From JBBRHH01 sp038222915 (GTDB taxonomy: Bacteria > Planctomycetota > Phycisphaerae > Tepidisphaerales > Tepidisphaeraceae), in the NCBI GenBank assembly GCA_038222915.1, contig JBBRHH010000044.1, forward strand, positions 1 to 18,528: a DNA stretch of 18,528 nucleotides, in the 5' to 3' direction. The position numbers were made by a program, and so were the translations under genes. Below the pieces are notes generated by a model. The model was not told where the DNA came from, ran no database searches, and saw only the letters and a list, made by a program, of their open reading frames with translations. This document shows, in pieces, positions 1 to 8,100 of this stretch; position 1 is the stretch's first letter, and every line of letters starts with the position of its first letter.

Positions 1-266
1 ATGAACAGCAGCACAATCCAGATCACAACCGCAATGGCCGGATATGGCAGCAGCCACAACAAAAACAATAGGATCAACCCCAGCACCGCATAAAACCCCA
101 GCGTCATCGCCTCGGCGTTGACCGGCTTGGGATCAAAGCGCAGCGACGTCTGCCGCAGCCAGTCCACATCCGCCCGATACCGCCCCATGACCAGATCGCG
201 CCCGGCCCAAACGAATAGCGCGATCGCAAATCCCGCCCCCAAAGCGATGCCAACCGCCATGATCAT
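1..266 (-). CDS. tadB: TadB-like inner-membrane platform protein of the Tad/Flp pilus (N-terminal part)
   Basis: Reading the minus strand from the ATG at 264-266 gives an open frame of 88 codons that runs off the left edge of the window. The fragment begins MIMAVGIALGAGFAIALFVW, a hydrophobic N-terminal segment. A polar stretch with RYRADVDWLRQTSLRFDP follows, and then a second long hydrophobic region (about residues 51-88, rich in L, I, V and W). This layout fits TadB/GspF-family platform proteins, which anchor the pilus motor in the inner membrane. The start overlaps the cpaF stop as ATGA, so translation is probably coupled. A second ATG two codons downstream is a possible alternative start. 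The family's cytoplasmic F domains lie outside the window. The identification rests on membrane topology plus the position directly after cpaF, not on conserved catalytic residues. Confidence 0.72.
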   Translation of the reverse strand, partial: MIMAVGIALGAGFAIALFVWAGRDLVMGRYRADVDWLRQTSLRFDPKPVNAEAMTLGFYAVLGLILLFLLWLLPYPAIAVVIWIVLLF

Positions 267-2146
267 GCGCTCACCTGCTCAAACCACGATTTGATCTGCA
301 GGAAACCCTTCTCCACCATCTCGCCCAGAAAGCTCGGCATGAATCCAGTGGGCCGAAGCGTCCACACTCCGTTGGTGTCATACGCCCGCATGATGTCGCG
401 CGTCTCCACCTCGCCCGTCGTCGGATGCAGCCCAATGACTTCGCTCACCTGCTTCACCAGACGCTGGCCATTGCTCAACCGCTCGGTGTGCACGATCACA
501 TGAATCGCCTGCGCGATCTGCCGCCGCACCGCCTGCAGCGGAATATCCGCCCCCATCAGCACCATTGTCTCCAGCCGCGTGACGGCGTCGTACGCGCTGT
601 TGGCGTGCACCGTCGTCATCGATCCAGCATGGCCGGTGTTCATCGCCTGCAGCATGTCGACCGCTTCATCGCCACGGCACTCACCGACAATCACCCGGTC
701 AGGACGCATGCGCAACGCGTTCTTCACCAGATCGCGAATCGTATAAGCCCCCGTCCCCTCCGAATTGGCCGGCCGGGTTTCCAGTGTGACCACGTGGTCC
801 TGCTGCAATCGCAGCTCGGCCGCATCTTCCACCGTCACCAGCCGCTCCGTCGCAGGAATCATGCTGCTCAGCACATTAAGCAATGTCGTCTTTCCCGAAC
901 CCGTGCCACCCGACACCAGCACATTGCACCGAAACCGCACGCAAGCCCGCAACAGCGCCACCGTCGGCATGGTGATCGACTGCCATCGCACCAGATCTTC
1001 CACACTCACCCGAAACACCGGAAATTTTCGAATCGTGATGCAAGGCCCGCGCACCGCCACCGGCTCGATCACGGCATTCACGCGCGAGCCATCCTTCAAT
1101 CGCGCATCCACCAGCGGCTGCGACCGATCGATGCGCCTTCCCAGCGGAGCGACAATGCGCTCGATGACGGAGATGGCAGATTCTTCTGACGGAAAAGTCT
1201 GCGGCACCTTCATCAGCCGCCCGCCGCGCTCGATGTAAATCAGCGACGGCGTCACCACCATAATTTCCGTGATGCTCGGCGACCGCAGCAGATCCTCCAG
1301 CGGCCCCAGCCCGAAGATCATGTCGTACAACAGCTTCTTCAGATACGAAGCCGCCAGATACGTCCGCACGTTCTCCAGCATGTCTTCCAGCACGCCCCCC
1401 ACCGCATTTTCAAAACCGTTGTCGATCGCATCCTCCGCGTTGGCCGGCAGCGGCTTGTGCTCGACCAGCCCCACCTTCAGCGCCACCCGCACTACGGCCT
1501 GATTGATCGTGTGTTCCAGATCCGGGTTGACGCCAAGCTCCGTCCAGCCGGCCGAGACTTTCTGTTCCTTGGCAATCCGTCGATACACCCAGTCACTCAG
1601 CCGAGCTCGCATCGACCGTCGCAAAACCAGCGGCGTCACCTCCGACTCAAACACCTGGCTCTTGAATTCCCCCAGCAGCAGATCGTCCACGATCCGGTTG
1701 AGTTTATCCGTCCGGTCGGCCGAGAAATCCCCCTGCGCCCACGCCCCCAACCGCAGATCCAGCCGCCGCAGCACGTTCGCGTGCAGAACGTTCTGCATCT
1801 CCGTCAGCCGCTCCTGAATGACCGAATCCCCCGCCTTGCTGTCCTCGCGCTGCGTATCCGCCAGCGTGAGCACATACTCCATGATCCGCAGCCGAGCCGC
1901 CCCCTTGATCGGCACCTTCTGCCCGGCCTTGTATTCCTTCCCATCAATCTCAACCGGATTCACCCCCGCCAGCAGTTCCACTTCCCATCCCCCCTCCGCC
2001 CGCTCCACCCGCGCATGCTGCGCCGATACAAACCGCGAATCCAGTTTCACATCACAAGGCCCATCCCGCCCAATCAAAAACCCGGCCTGGCCATCAAAGC
2101 CAATCCACTGCCGATTCGTCAAAGTGTTTTGGACCAGAACTCTCAT
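263..2146 (-). CDS. cpaF: FHA-domain-containing CpaF/TadA pilus-assembly ATPase
   Basis: This is the hexameric secretion ATPase that powers Tad/Flp pilus assembly at the cytoplasmic face. Numbering is from the ATG at 2146 (627 aa). An N-terminal forkhead-associated (FHA) domain lies at about residues 10-95, with the signature GRDGPCDVKLD at 27-37 and SAQHARVE at about 41-48. A helical linker follows, then a CpaF ATPase with Walker A GGTGSGKT at about 413-420, the acidic motif TVEDAAEL at about 438-445, Walker B RVIVGECRG at about 484-492 and the His box NTGHAGSMTTVHA. All ATPase motifs look intact. FHA domains bind phosphothreonine peptides, so a Ser/Thr kinase input to the pilus motor is inferred; no kinase gene is visible here. 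The protein is longer than usual CpaF (about 450-500 aa) because of the FHA domain. A TTG start at 2170 would add eight residues. I prefer the ATG, although neither start has a clear ribosome-binding site. The gene lies between cpaB and tadB in one operon. Confidence 0.93.
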   Translation of the reverse strand: MRVLVQNTLTNRQWIGFDGQAGFLIGRDGPCDVKLDSRFVSAQHARVERAEGGWEVELLAGVNPVEIDGKEYKAGQKVPIKGAARLRIMEYVLTLADTQREDSKAGDSVIQERLTEMQNVLHANVLRRLDLRLGAWAQGDFSADRTDKLNRIVDDLLLGEFKSQVFESEVTPLVLRRSMRARLSDWVYRRIAKEQKVSAGWTELGVNPDLEHTINQAVVRVALKVGLVEHKPLPANAEDAIDNGFENAVGGVLEDMLENVRTYLAASYLKKLLYDMIFGLGPLEDLLRSPSITEIMVVTPSLIYIERGGRLMKVPQTFPSEESAISVIERIVAPLGRRIDRSQPLVDARLKDGSRVNAVIEPVAVRGPCITIRKFPVFRVSVEDLVRWQSITMPTVALLRACVRFRCNVLVSGGTGSGKTTLLNVLSSMIPATERLVTVEDAAELRLQQDHVVTLETRPANSEGTGAYTIRDLVKNALRMRPDRVIVGECRGDEAVDMLQAMNTGHAGSMTTVHANSAYDAVTRLETMVLMGADIPLQAVRRQIAQAIHVIVHTERLSNGQRLVKQVSEVIGLHPTTGEVETRDIMRAYDTNGVWTLRPTGFMPSFLGEMVEKGFLQIKSWFEQVSA

Positions 2147-2177
2147 AGGACAGTGGTTAACAACGAACAACCAACAA

Positions 2178-2960
2178 CTAATTCTTCTTCTCCGACACCG
2201 GCGGGCAAAGAATCAACGTCACCGACAACTGCCCCCCACCCGTCTGTTCCAGGATCGACTTGGCCTGCTCCTCGGTCACCTCCAGCGTCACCGTGTGCTC
2301 ACCCTGCGATGCGCCCGCGTTCTCATATTGATCCGTCGCGGTGATCTGCGGCCGTTGCCGCGTCAACCGCGATCCCACCGCCAGCACCTTCAACGGCTGC
2401 GGCATGATCGCAATTGTCTCCCAACGCAGCGCCGGCGCTTCACCCACCGGCGCAGTCGCGCTCGCCGCATCAGCCGGGTCAGGCGCAGGCGTCGCCGGCC
2501 CGCCGCGCAGCCTCGGCCGCGTCACAAACAATTTCACAAAATCCCCCGGCCGCACCAATCCGCCCAGGCCATTCGCCCCACGCACCGAGATCGACAGTGC
2601 CCGTGCGTCTCCCTTCAACTCCAGATCAGCGATCGCCACCAGATCCGCATTCATCACCGGGGTACGCGGAAAAATCGTCCGGTTCACCCGCTGACCCTTG
2701 TAGCTCAACATCAAATCCGGCGACAAAGCCCGCGCCTGCAAACCGTTCAACGCCGCCGGAATCTCCATCTCCTCCAGGTCCTTCGCAGGGTCCAGCGCCG
2801 TCCCCGCCAGGATTTCGTGGCTCGCCGCCAGGATCTTCACCTTCGGCGTCCGGTCCGCCCCCTGCGAGTTTTCCAGATATGCGAATGTGGCAACAGTCGC
2901 CAAAACCCCCAACACCACCGCCACCATCAAAAATCCCCGGCTCGATTTGTTATCCGCCAC
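2178..2960 (-). CDS. cpaB: CpaB/RcpC-family Tad pilus assembly protein
   Basis: This is a bitopic envelope protein of the Tad pilus machine, thought in this family to work with the outer-membrane secretin. From the GTG start it is 260 aa: a short cytoplasmic N-terminus, one membrane segment at about residues 9-28 (FLMVAVVLGVLATVATFAYL), a SAF-type domain at about 41-109 (containing VKILAASHEILAGTAL), and an RcpC/CpaB beta domain from about 115 that contains ALSISVRGANGLGGLVRPGD. An Ala/Pro-rich insertion (PATPAPDPADAASATAP) interrupts the last domain. The GTG at 2960 is chosen because GGGAG (plus-strand 2966-2970) lies 5 nt upstream; a TTG at 2972 would add four residues. The stop is 31 nt before the cpaF start. 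No secretin (cpaC) or cpaE gene lies between this gene and cpaF, which is unlike the best-known Tad loci. The family is clear from the SAF region and the operon. Confidence 0.88.
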   Translation of the reverse strand: MADNKSSRGFLMVAVVLGVLATVATFAYLENSQGADRTPKVKILAASHEILAGTALDPAKDLEEMEIPAALNGLQARALSPDLMLSYKGQRVNRTIFPRTPVMNADLVAIADLELKGDARALSISVRGANGLGGLVRPGDFVKLFVTRPRLRGGPATPAPDPADAASATAPVGEAPALRWETIAIMPQPLKVLAVGSRLTRQRPQITATDQYENAGASQGEHTVTLEVTEEQAKSILEQTGGGQLSVTLILCPPVSEKKN

Positions 2961-2995
2961 GCGCGCTCCCAACTTCCCCCCTCGCCATTCTTACT

Positions 2996-3057
2996 CCCTC
3001 GCCCGGCACGCTAGTGCTTTCCCGCGTCAGCGGGAGGCGGAAGGGTTGGGGTGAGGG
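2996..3057. repeat. Hairpin-forming intergenic element upstream of cpaB
   Basis: This element lies in the 146-bp gap between the transglutaminase-like gene (stop at 3107) and cpaB (start at 2960), both on the minus strand. An outer arm at 2996-3004 (ccctcgccc) pairs with 3049-3057 (gggtgaggg) over nine positions, one of them a G-T wobble. An inner hairpin has the perfect 6-bp arms 3020-3025 (tcccgc) and 3030-3035 (gcggga) around the loop gtca. There is no T-run on the minus-strand side, so it is not a classic intrinsic terminator. It could still separate the two transcripts. Its motif of the type cctcaccccaacccttc resembles dispersed intergenic repeats known from GC-rich genomes; copy number cannot be judged from one window. 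Confidence 0.5.
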
Positions 3058-3106
3058 CCTTCGGCGATCACCAACCGGCCGATGATACCCCCCACTCCAC
3101 CCCCAT

Positions 3107-5086
3107 TCAATCCGCACGCTCCAGCGTGATCGACTTCATCACCGGCTTCGCCTCGCAATGAATCACATACCCCTCGGCCGCCTCCTTCGACATATGCACG
3201 TCCGACTTCGCCTTCGCATCCTCTTCCCATGCATAAGTCACCTTCACCGGCGCAACCGCCCCGTGCGGTTCCTTGTAATCCGCATCAATTCGCAGCCCCA
3301 GCATGCACGTCGTATTGCGCTGCTCACCCGTCAGCCGCACCAGCGTCGACCTCACACCCGACGGCACCTTGTCCAATATGGAATACGCACTGGTCCCCCC
3401 ACTCGGCCCGGCCAGTTTCGTCACCGGCACAAACGTCTTCCCCCCATCAAACGACGCCTCCACATTCCACACATCCCGCGCGTCCCGCACCCGGTAATGC
3501 GTCCCCACCCGCAGCCGCGCCAAATCGCCCGGCGTATCAATCTGATACGTCGCCACGCCCGTCCCCCCCTCCACCCGCAGCATCGACGCGCCAATTCCCT
3601 TCAACTGCGGATGAAAATCCGTCGCGTTCAGATTCTTTCCCTGCGCCCCTTCTGGATTCAAATTCCCTTCCATCGTGATCGTCCCCTCCTGCGCACCTTC
3701 ACTGAAAGCAATCTTGTTGTCCCCCTGCGACAGCGCCGGCAGCGGGCGCTGCGAATGTTGGATATCATGCGTCACCTTCACCATATCCAGCCCCGTCCCC
3801 TTCCCCGTCATCTCAAATTTCAGCCGATAATCATACCGCCGATACACATACTTCTTCAGATCAATCGTCTGCCCCGCCGACCCCGCCCCGGCCTTGCCAA
3901 CTTCCTTCCAATCCAGCCCATTATTGTCCGACAGACTCACCACGATCGATCCCGACTCCCCAACAATCGGTGCAATCTCCACCTGCCCACCCAGGTAAAC
4001 ATAACTGCTCGGCATCCGGAAAATCAGCACCCCCGGCTTGCCCGCATCCTTCACATGCACCGCCGGACCCGTCCCATCCTCGGCCTTGGTCGCCAGATTC
4101 TCCACGACCAGCATCCCATCGCGAAACGCGCCGTTCGCCATCGGAAGATTATATTCCAGCGTCCCATTCCCAACCCGCCCCTGCGTAAGGTCACCCAGCT
4201 TCGGCGAATACCGAAGCTGCCCCTGCGGATCGCTCGGATTTTCCTTCAGCGCCGACAACTGGCCACCCTCCAGCATGTTCACATGCAACCCCTTGTTCGA
4301 CCAGTTCCGCACCAGTTTCTCCCCCTTGCGCAGCTGCACGTTCACTTCATATCCAACCGCCGCCCCATACTCATAAAGAAAGTTCTTCCCGCCAAATTCC
4401 GCCATCGACGAATACCACCCGTGCGTCGCGGCCGGCAGCCATCCGTTCTGATCGTACCCAGTTCCGCCCGCCAAAACCTCCGGCCCCTTCTTCCATCCCT
4501 CGCCGCGCATAAACGCGCCGAGCTTCTTGTCATTCCCCTTGAACCCCGGGTTCTTCGCATACCAGTCATTAATGCTCTTATTGATCTCCTCCACCCCCGC
4601 GATCGTCCCATCCGGCTTCTTAAAATAATTGACCAGCGAAGCGTCCAGCATGCACCATTGCTGCCCCACCTTCACTTCCGGCACACTGTGCGCCGTAATC
4701 CCCCACCCGCGCGCCTCCATCCCCGCATAGCGCGACAACTGCTCGATATTGGCCGACGCGCAGCAGCATTGCCCATACCCGTAGACATTGAAATCCTTGA
4801 TCGGATCGTGCGGATGATCTTCCTCCAGAAACTCATTGGGCGGTGCTTCCTGGTGCCGGAACATCACCACCGACTTCCACACCGCCACCGCCTTCTCCTG
4901 ATCCGTCATACCCGGCTTGATAAAAGACTTCTTCCAATCCTCCAGCGAAGAAACATCCTCCACCTTGTCCGACAAAACCTTCACATGACTGACCACCCCA
5001 ACGTCCGCCGCCATGACGCGCGATCCCACGACACTCGCCACCGCCGCCACAATCGCGCAAGCGCCACAACGCAAGACCTTGTTCAT
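3107..5086 (-). CDS. Exported transglutaminase-like (cysteine protease fold) protein
   Basis: A 659-residue exported protein. The N-terminus MNKVLRCGACAIVAAVASVV is a signal peptide with probable cleavage after VMA (about residue 26). After a helical segment comes a transglutaminase-like core: YGYGQCCCASANIEQLSRYA with Cys at 107-109, then GMEARGWGITAHSVPEV with His133, then WCMLDASL with Asp148. This is the Cys-His-Asp triad order of the superfamily, and GMEARGW matches its usual segment between Cys and His. Known members are peptidases, peptide N-glycanases or cross-linkers, so the substrate cannot be assigned. The remaining 500 or so residues look beta-rich (for example VYLGGQVEIAPIVGESGSIV) and match no family I can name. 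The start at 5086 is chosen because GAGGAA lies 7 nt upstream and the signal peptide begins there; a longer frame reaches 5167. The protease gene ends 102 bp upstream on the same strand, so co-transcription is possible. Confidence 0.72.
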   Translation of the reverse strand: MNKVLRCGACAIVAAVASVVGSRVMAADVGVVSHVKVLSDKVEDVSSLEDWKKSFIKPGMTDQEKAVAVWKSVVMFRHQEAPPNEFLEEDHPHDPIKDFNVYGYGQCCCASANIEQLSRYAGMEARGWGITAHSVPEVKVGQQWCMLDASLVNYFKKPDGTIAGVEEINKSINDWYAKNPGFKGNDKKLGAFMRGEGWKKGPEVLAGGTGYDQNGWLPAATHGWYSSMAEFGGKNFLYEYGAAVGYEVNVQLRKGEKLVRNWSNKGLHVNMLEGGQLSALKENPSDPQGQLRYSPKLGDLTQGRVGNGTLEYNLPMANGAFRDGMLVVENLATKAEDGTGPAVHVKDAGKPGVLIFRMPSSYVYLGGQVEIAPIVGESGSIVVSLSDNNGLDWKEVGKAGAGSAGQTIDLKKYVYRRYDYRLKFEMTGKGTGLDMVKVTHDIQHSQRPLPALSQGDNKIAFSEGAQEGTITMEGNLNPEGAQGKNLNATDFHPQLKGIGASMLRVEGGTGVATYQIDTPGDLARLRVGTHYRVRDARDVWNVEASFDGGKTFVPVTKLAGPSGGTSAYSILDKVPSGVRSTLVRLTGEQRNTTCMLGLRIDADYKEPHGAVAPVKVTYAWEEDAKAKSDVHMSKEAAEGYVIHCEAKPVMKSITLERAD

Positions 5087-5093
5087 CACAGGA

Positions 5094-5099
5094 TTCCTC
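5094..5099 (-). promoter_or_regulatory. Ribosome-binding site of the transglutaminase-like gene
   Basis: The minus strand reads GAGGAA here, 7 nt before the ATG at 5086. This fixes the start at the signal peptide rather than at the upstream start of the same open frame (5167). Confidence 0.6.
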
Positions 5100-5188
5100 G
5101 ATTTCGCTGGACTATCCGCCCAAGTGCACAGGGGCAACACACCCTTACTACACCGCGATCTCGACAAAGTTACACAGCGATCGATGAA

Positions 5189-8100
5189 TCAATTCTTCGT
5201 CAAATGCATCCAGTTAAAGTTCCCGGTAAACCCGCCCGGCGAACCATCCATATAAAGCCGCAGCACATGCACCCCGGCCGTCAGCGCCACGCCGCTTTTC
5301 GACACCGTCTGCCACGTCGTCCAGGCCTTCGTATTCGGCACCCCAATCGCTCCCGTCGCGTTCACCCCATCGACATCCACATGAAAGCTCCCGCCCGCAA
5401 GCGCCGACGCAACTCGGAAGTCCAGCGTGTATGTCCCCGTCGCCGCCACATTCACCGTATATTTCAGCCACTCCCCGGCCTTCGTATACCCAAGCTGCAC
5501 AATCGCCCCGCCATCGTTCCCGGCCTGCAGATCTACCCCGGTACTCCGATACTGCCCGCCCTGGTTCGCCGTATCCAGATCATGATACGCAACTCCCTCC
5601 GCGCCATTGTCAAAGTTCTTCAGCGCAATCGTCGTAGTTCCCGTCGCCGAAATCACCGGCGGCGTCCCACTCGGATAGGCCGTCGACACCGGCGGCGGCG
5701 GCACTGGCGGCACAAATCCCGCCGGCGTCACCGTAAAGTAATTGAAGTTCCCCACAAACCCGCTCGCCCCCACCGTATCCATCGCGATCTTCAACGTATG
5801 CTGACCGGCCGTCAGTTGCACGCCGTTCACCACCACGTTCGTCCACTTCGTCCATCCCCCGCTGTCCACAACAAAAATTGCTCCGCTCGCCGGCGCATCG
5901 TCCGACAGCAAATGAAACGATCCACCCTTCCCCGCCGACGCCAGCCGGAACCCGAAGTTGTATTTCCCATCGGCCGCGACATTCACCGTATATTTCAGCC
6001 ATTCCCCGGCCTTCGTATACGCCACATCAAATCCCGCCGCTCCATCCGCATTCGTCTCAATATCCACACCCTCCGTCGTGCGATATTTCCCACCCAGGTT
6101 CGCCGTATCTAAGTCGTGATATCCAACGCCCTCGCCCCCCTTGTCAAAATTCTCGGCCTCCACGCGCACCACCGCATTGCTCGCAATCGTTACCGGCAGA
6201 TAAGCATTCGAAGCCGGCGGCGGCGGAGGTGAAACGGGTGGTGGCGGCGACACCGGAGGTGGCGGCGGCACAGCAGGTGGCGGCGGAACCACTGGAGGAA
6301 CAACGACCGGCGGCACAACCACCGGCGGAACCGTCGCCGTCGCGATCACAAAATTATCAAGATTCCCGATCGCCCCATTCGTCCCCAGCGCATCAAACAC
6401 CACCTTCATCACATGCGCACCGGCCGTGAGATTCACGCCGTTCACAGCAATCGGCAGCCGCGTCCCCCAGTTTCCCGTGTCGTTGATCGTGATCGCCCCT
6501 GTCACCGGCGCATCATCCACCTCCAGGTGAAACGTCCCACCCTGCCCCATCGAAGCCGCATTGAACGTGAAGTTGTACGCCCCCGTATCCACCACATTCA
6601 CCGTGTATTTCAGATACTCCCCGACCGCCGCGTACTCCACCACATACCCGTCCACCGCATCGCCCGCGATATCGACACCGCTCGTGCGATACACCCCGCC
6701 CCGATTGGTCGGATCCACGTCGTGATACGCCACGCCTTCGCCGCCATCGTCAAAATTCTCCGCCTCAATCGTCGTCGGCGTCGTCGCATTGATCTGCGGA
6801 ATCGCCCCAAACGGTGTCAGCGGCGGCGGCGGCACAACCACGGGCGGCACCGCCGGAGGTGGCGGAACAACAGGCGGCGGCGGCACGACCGGCGGCGGCG
6901 AAACCGCAACCCCAGTCACCGCAAAACTATTGAACTCGCCCAGCTCCTGCGTCCCCGAAGAATCAAACACCACCTTCAACACATGTCGACCCGCCGGCAG
7001 CGTCACATTGTTCAGCGTCACCGTTGTCCACTTGTCATACCCGCCCGTATTCGGAATCGTCAGCGTCCCCGGAACCACCGTCGAATCCACGATCAAATGA
7101 AACGTCCCGCCCTGTCCGATCGACGCCACCCGAAACCCGAGTTTATACGTCCCGCCCGACAACATATTCGCCGTGTAATCCAGGTACTCGCCCGGCTGCA
7201 ACCAACCCAGCGCATATGAGATCGCCGTCCCATCCACCGTCGGGCGAATGTCCACGCCGCCCGTCCTGAAAAATCCGCCATTGTTCGATGGATCGCTATC
7301 GTGGTACGCCACTCCCTCCCCGCCATTGTCGTAATTCTCCGCCTCAAAATTCGTCGTCCCGCTCCCCACCTGTACCGGCGCAAGCCCATACGGCGTCGGC
7401 GCGGCCGCACCATGATTATTCAACGTAAAACTATTAAAGCTCCCCACCACGCCGCCCGCCCCGGCAATGTCCATCACCACCCGCACCGAATGCGCCCCCG
7501 GCGTCAGATCAAACCCCTCCGTCGTCAACGTCTGCCAGCTCTGGCTCCCGCCCGTGTTTGGCACGTTCACCAGCCCCGTCACTTCCTGGCCATCCACCTC
7601 CACATGAAACTTCCCGCCCGCCGACGCCGACGCCACCCGCGCATCCAGCGTATACAGCCCGCCGCCATCACTCACATTGATGGCGTAATTCAGCCACTCT
7701 TCCCCGCGCACGTTGTTCACATCAAACCCGCCGCCCGTATCCGAGCTCGCCTCAATATCCACATCATCCGCGCGGTACTGTCCACTCTGATTCCCCGCAT
7801 CCGCATCGTGAAACGAAATCCCCTCCCCGCCGGTGTCATAATTCTCCGCTTCGATCACCGCCGGCCCAGCGCTCGACACATTCACCGGCCCGCTTCCAAA
7901 CGCCACCGGCAGCGCCGCCGCGCCCGACAGCGAAGTGATGTAGGACCGCCGATACGCCAGCGCAATCGCCGCGTTCACATCCACCCGCGGATACACCCGA
8001 TTCGTCACCGCGTCATAGTGCGGCACGCCACTATCGCGGATGATCGACATCACCTGCGCAGCCGTAAAATTGCCGTTGATCTGCTTGATCAGCGCCGCCG

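Noticed and set aside
425..2344. Overlapping plus-strand open frames opposite cpaF
   Set aside because: The cpaF motifs (Walker A, Walker B, FHA) fix the minus strand as coding; the plus frames have no domain or ribosome-binding site.
3158..6112. Long plus-strand open frame of 984 codons opposite two genes
   Set aside because: It runs antisense to the transglutaminase-like and protease genes and encodes Arg/His/Pro-rich nonsense, as expected from C-rich DNA with few stop codons.
6205..6325. GGC/GGT-rich tract as a possible G-quadruplex
   Set aside because: It encodes the proline-rich linker on the other strand. The G-runs are mostly two long, and the codon need for proline explains the sequence.
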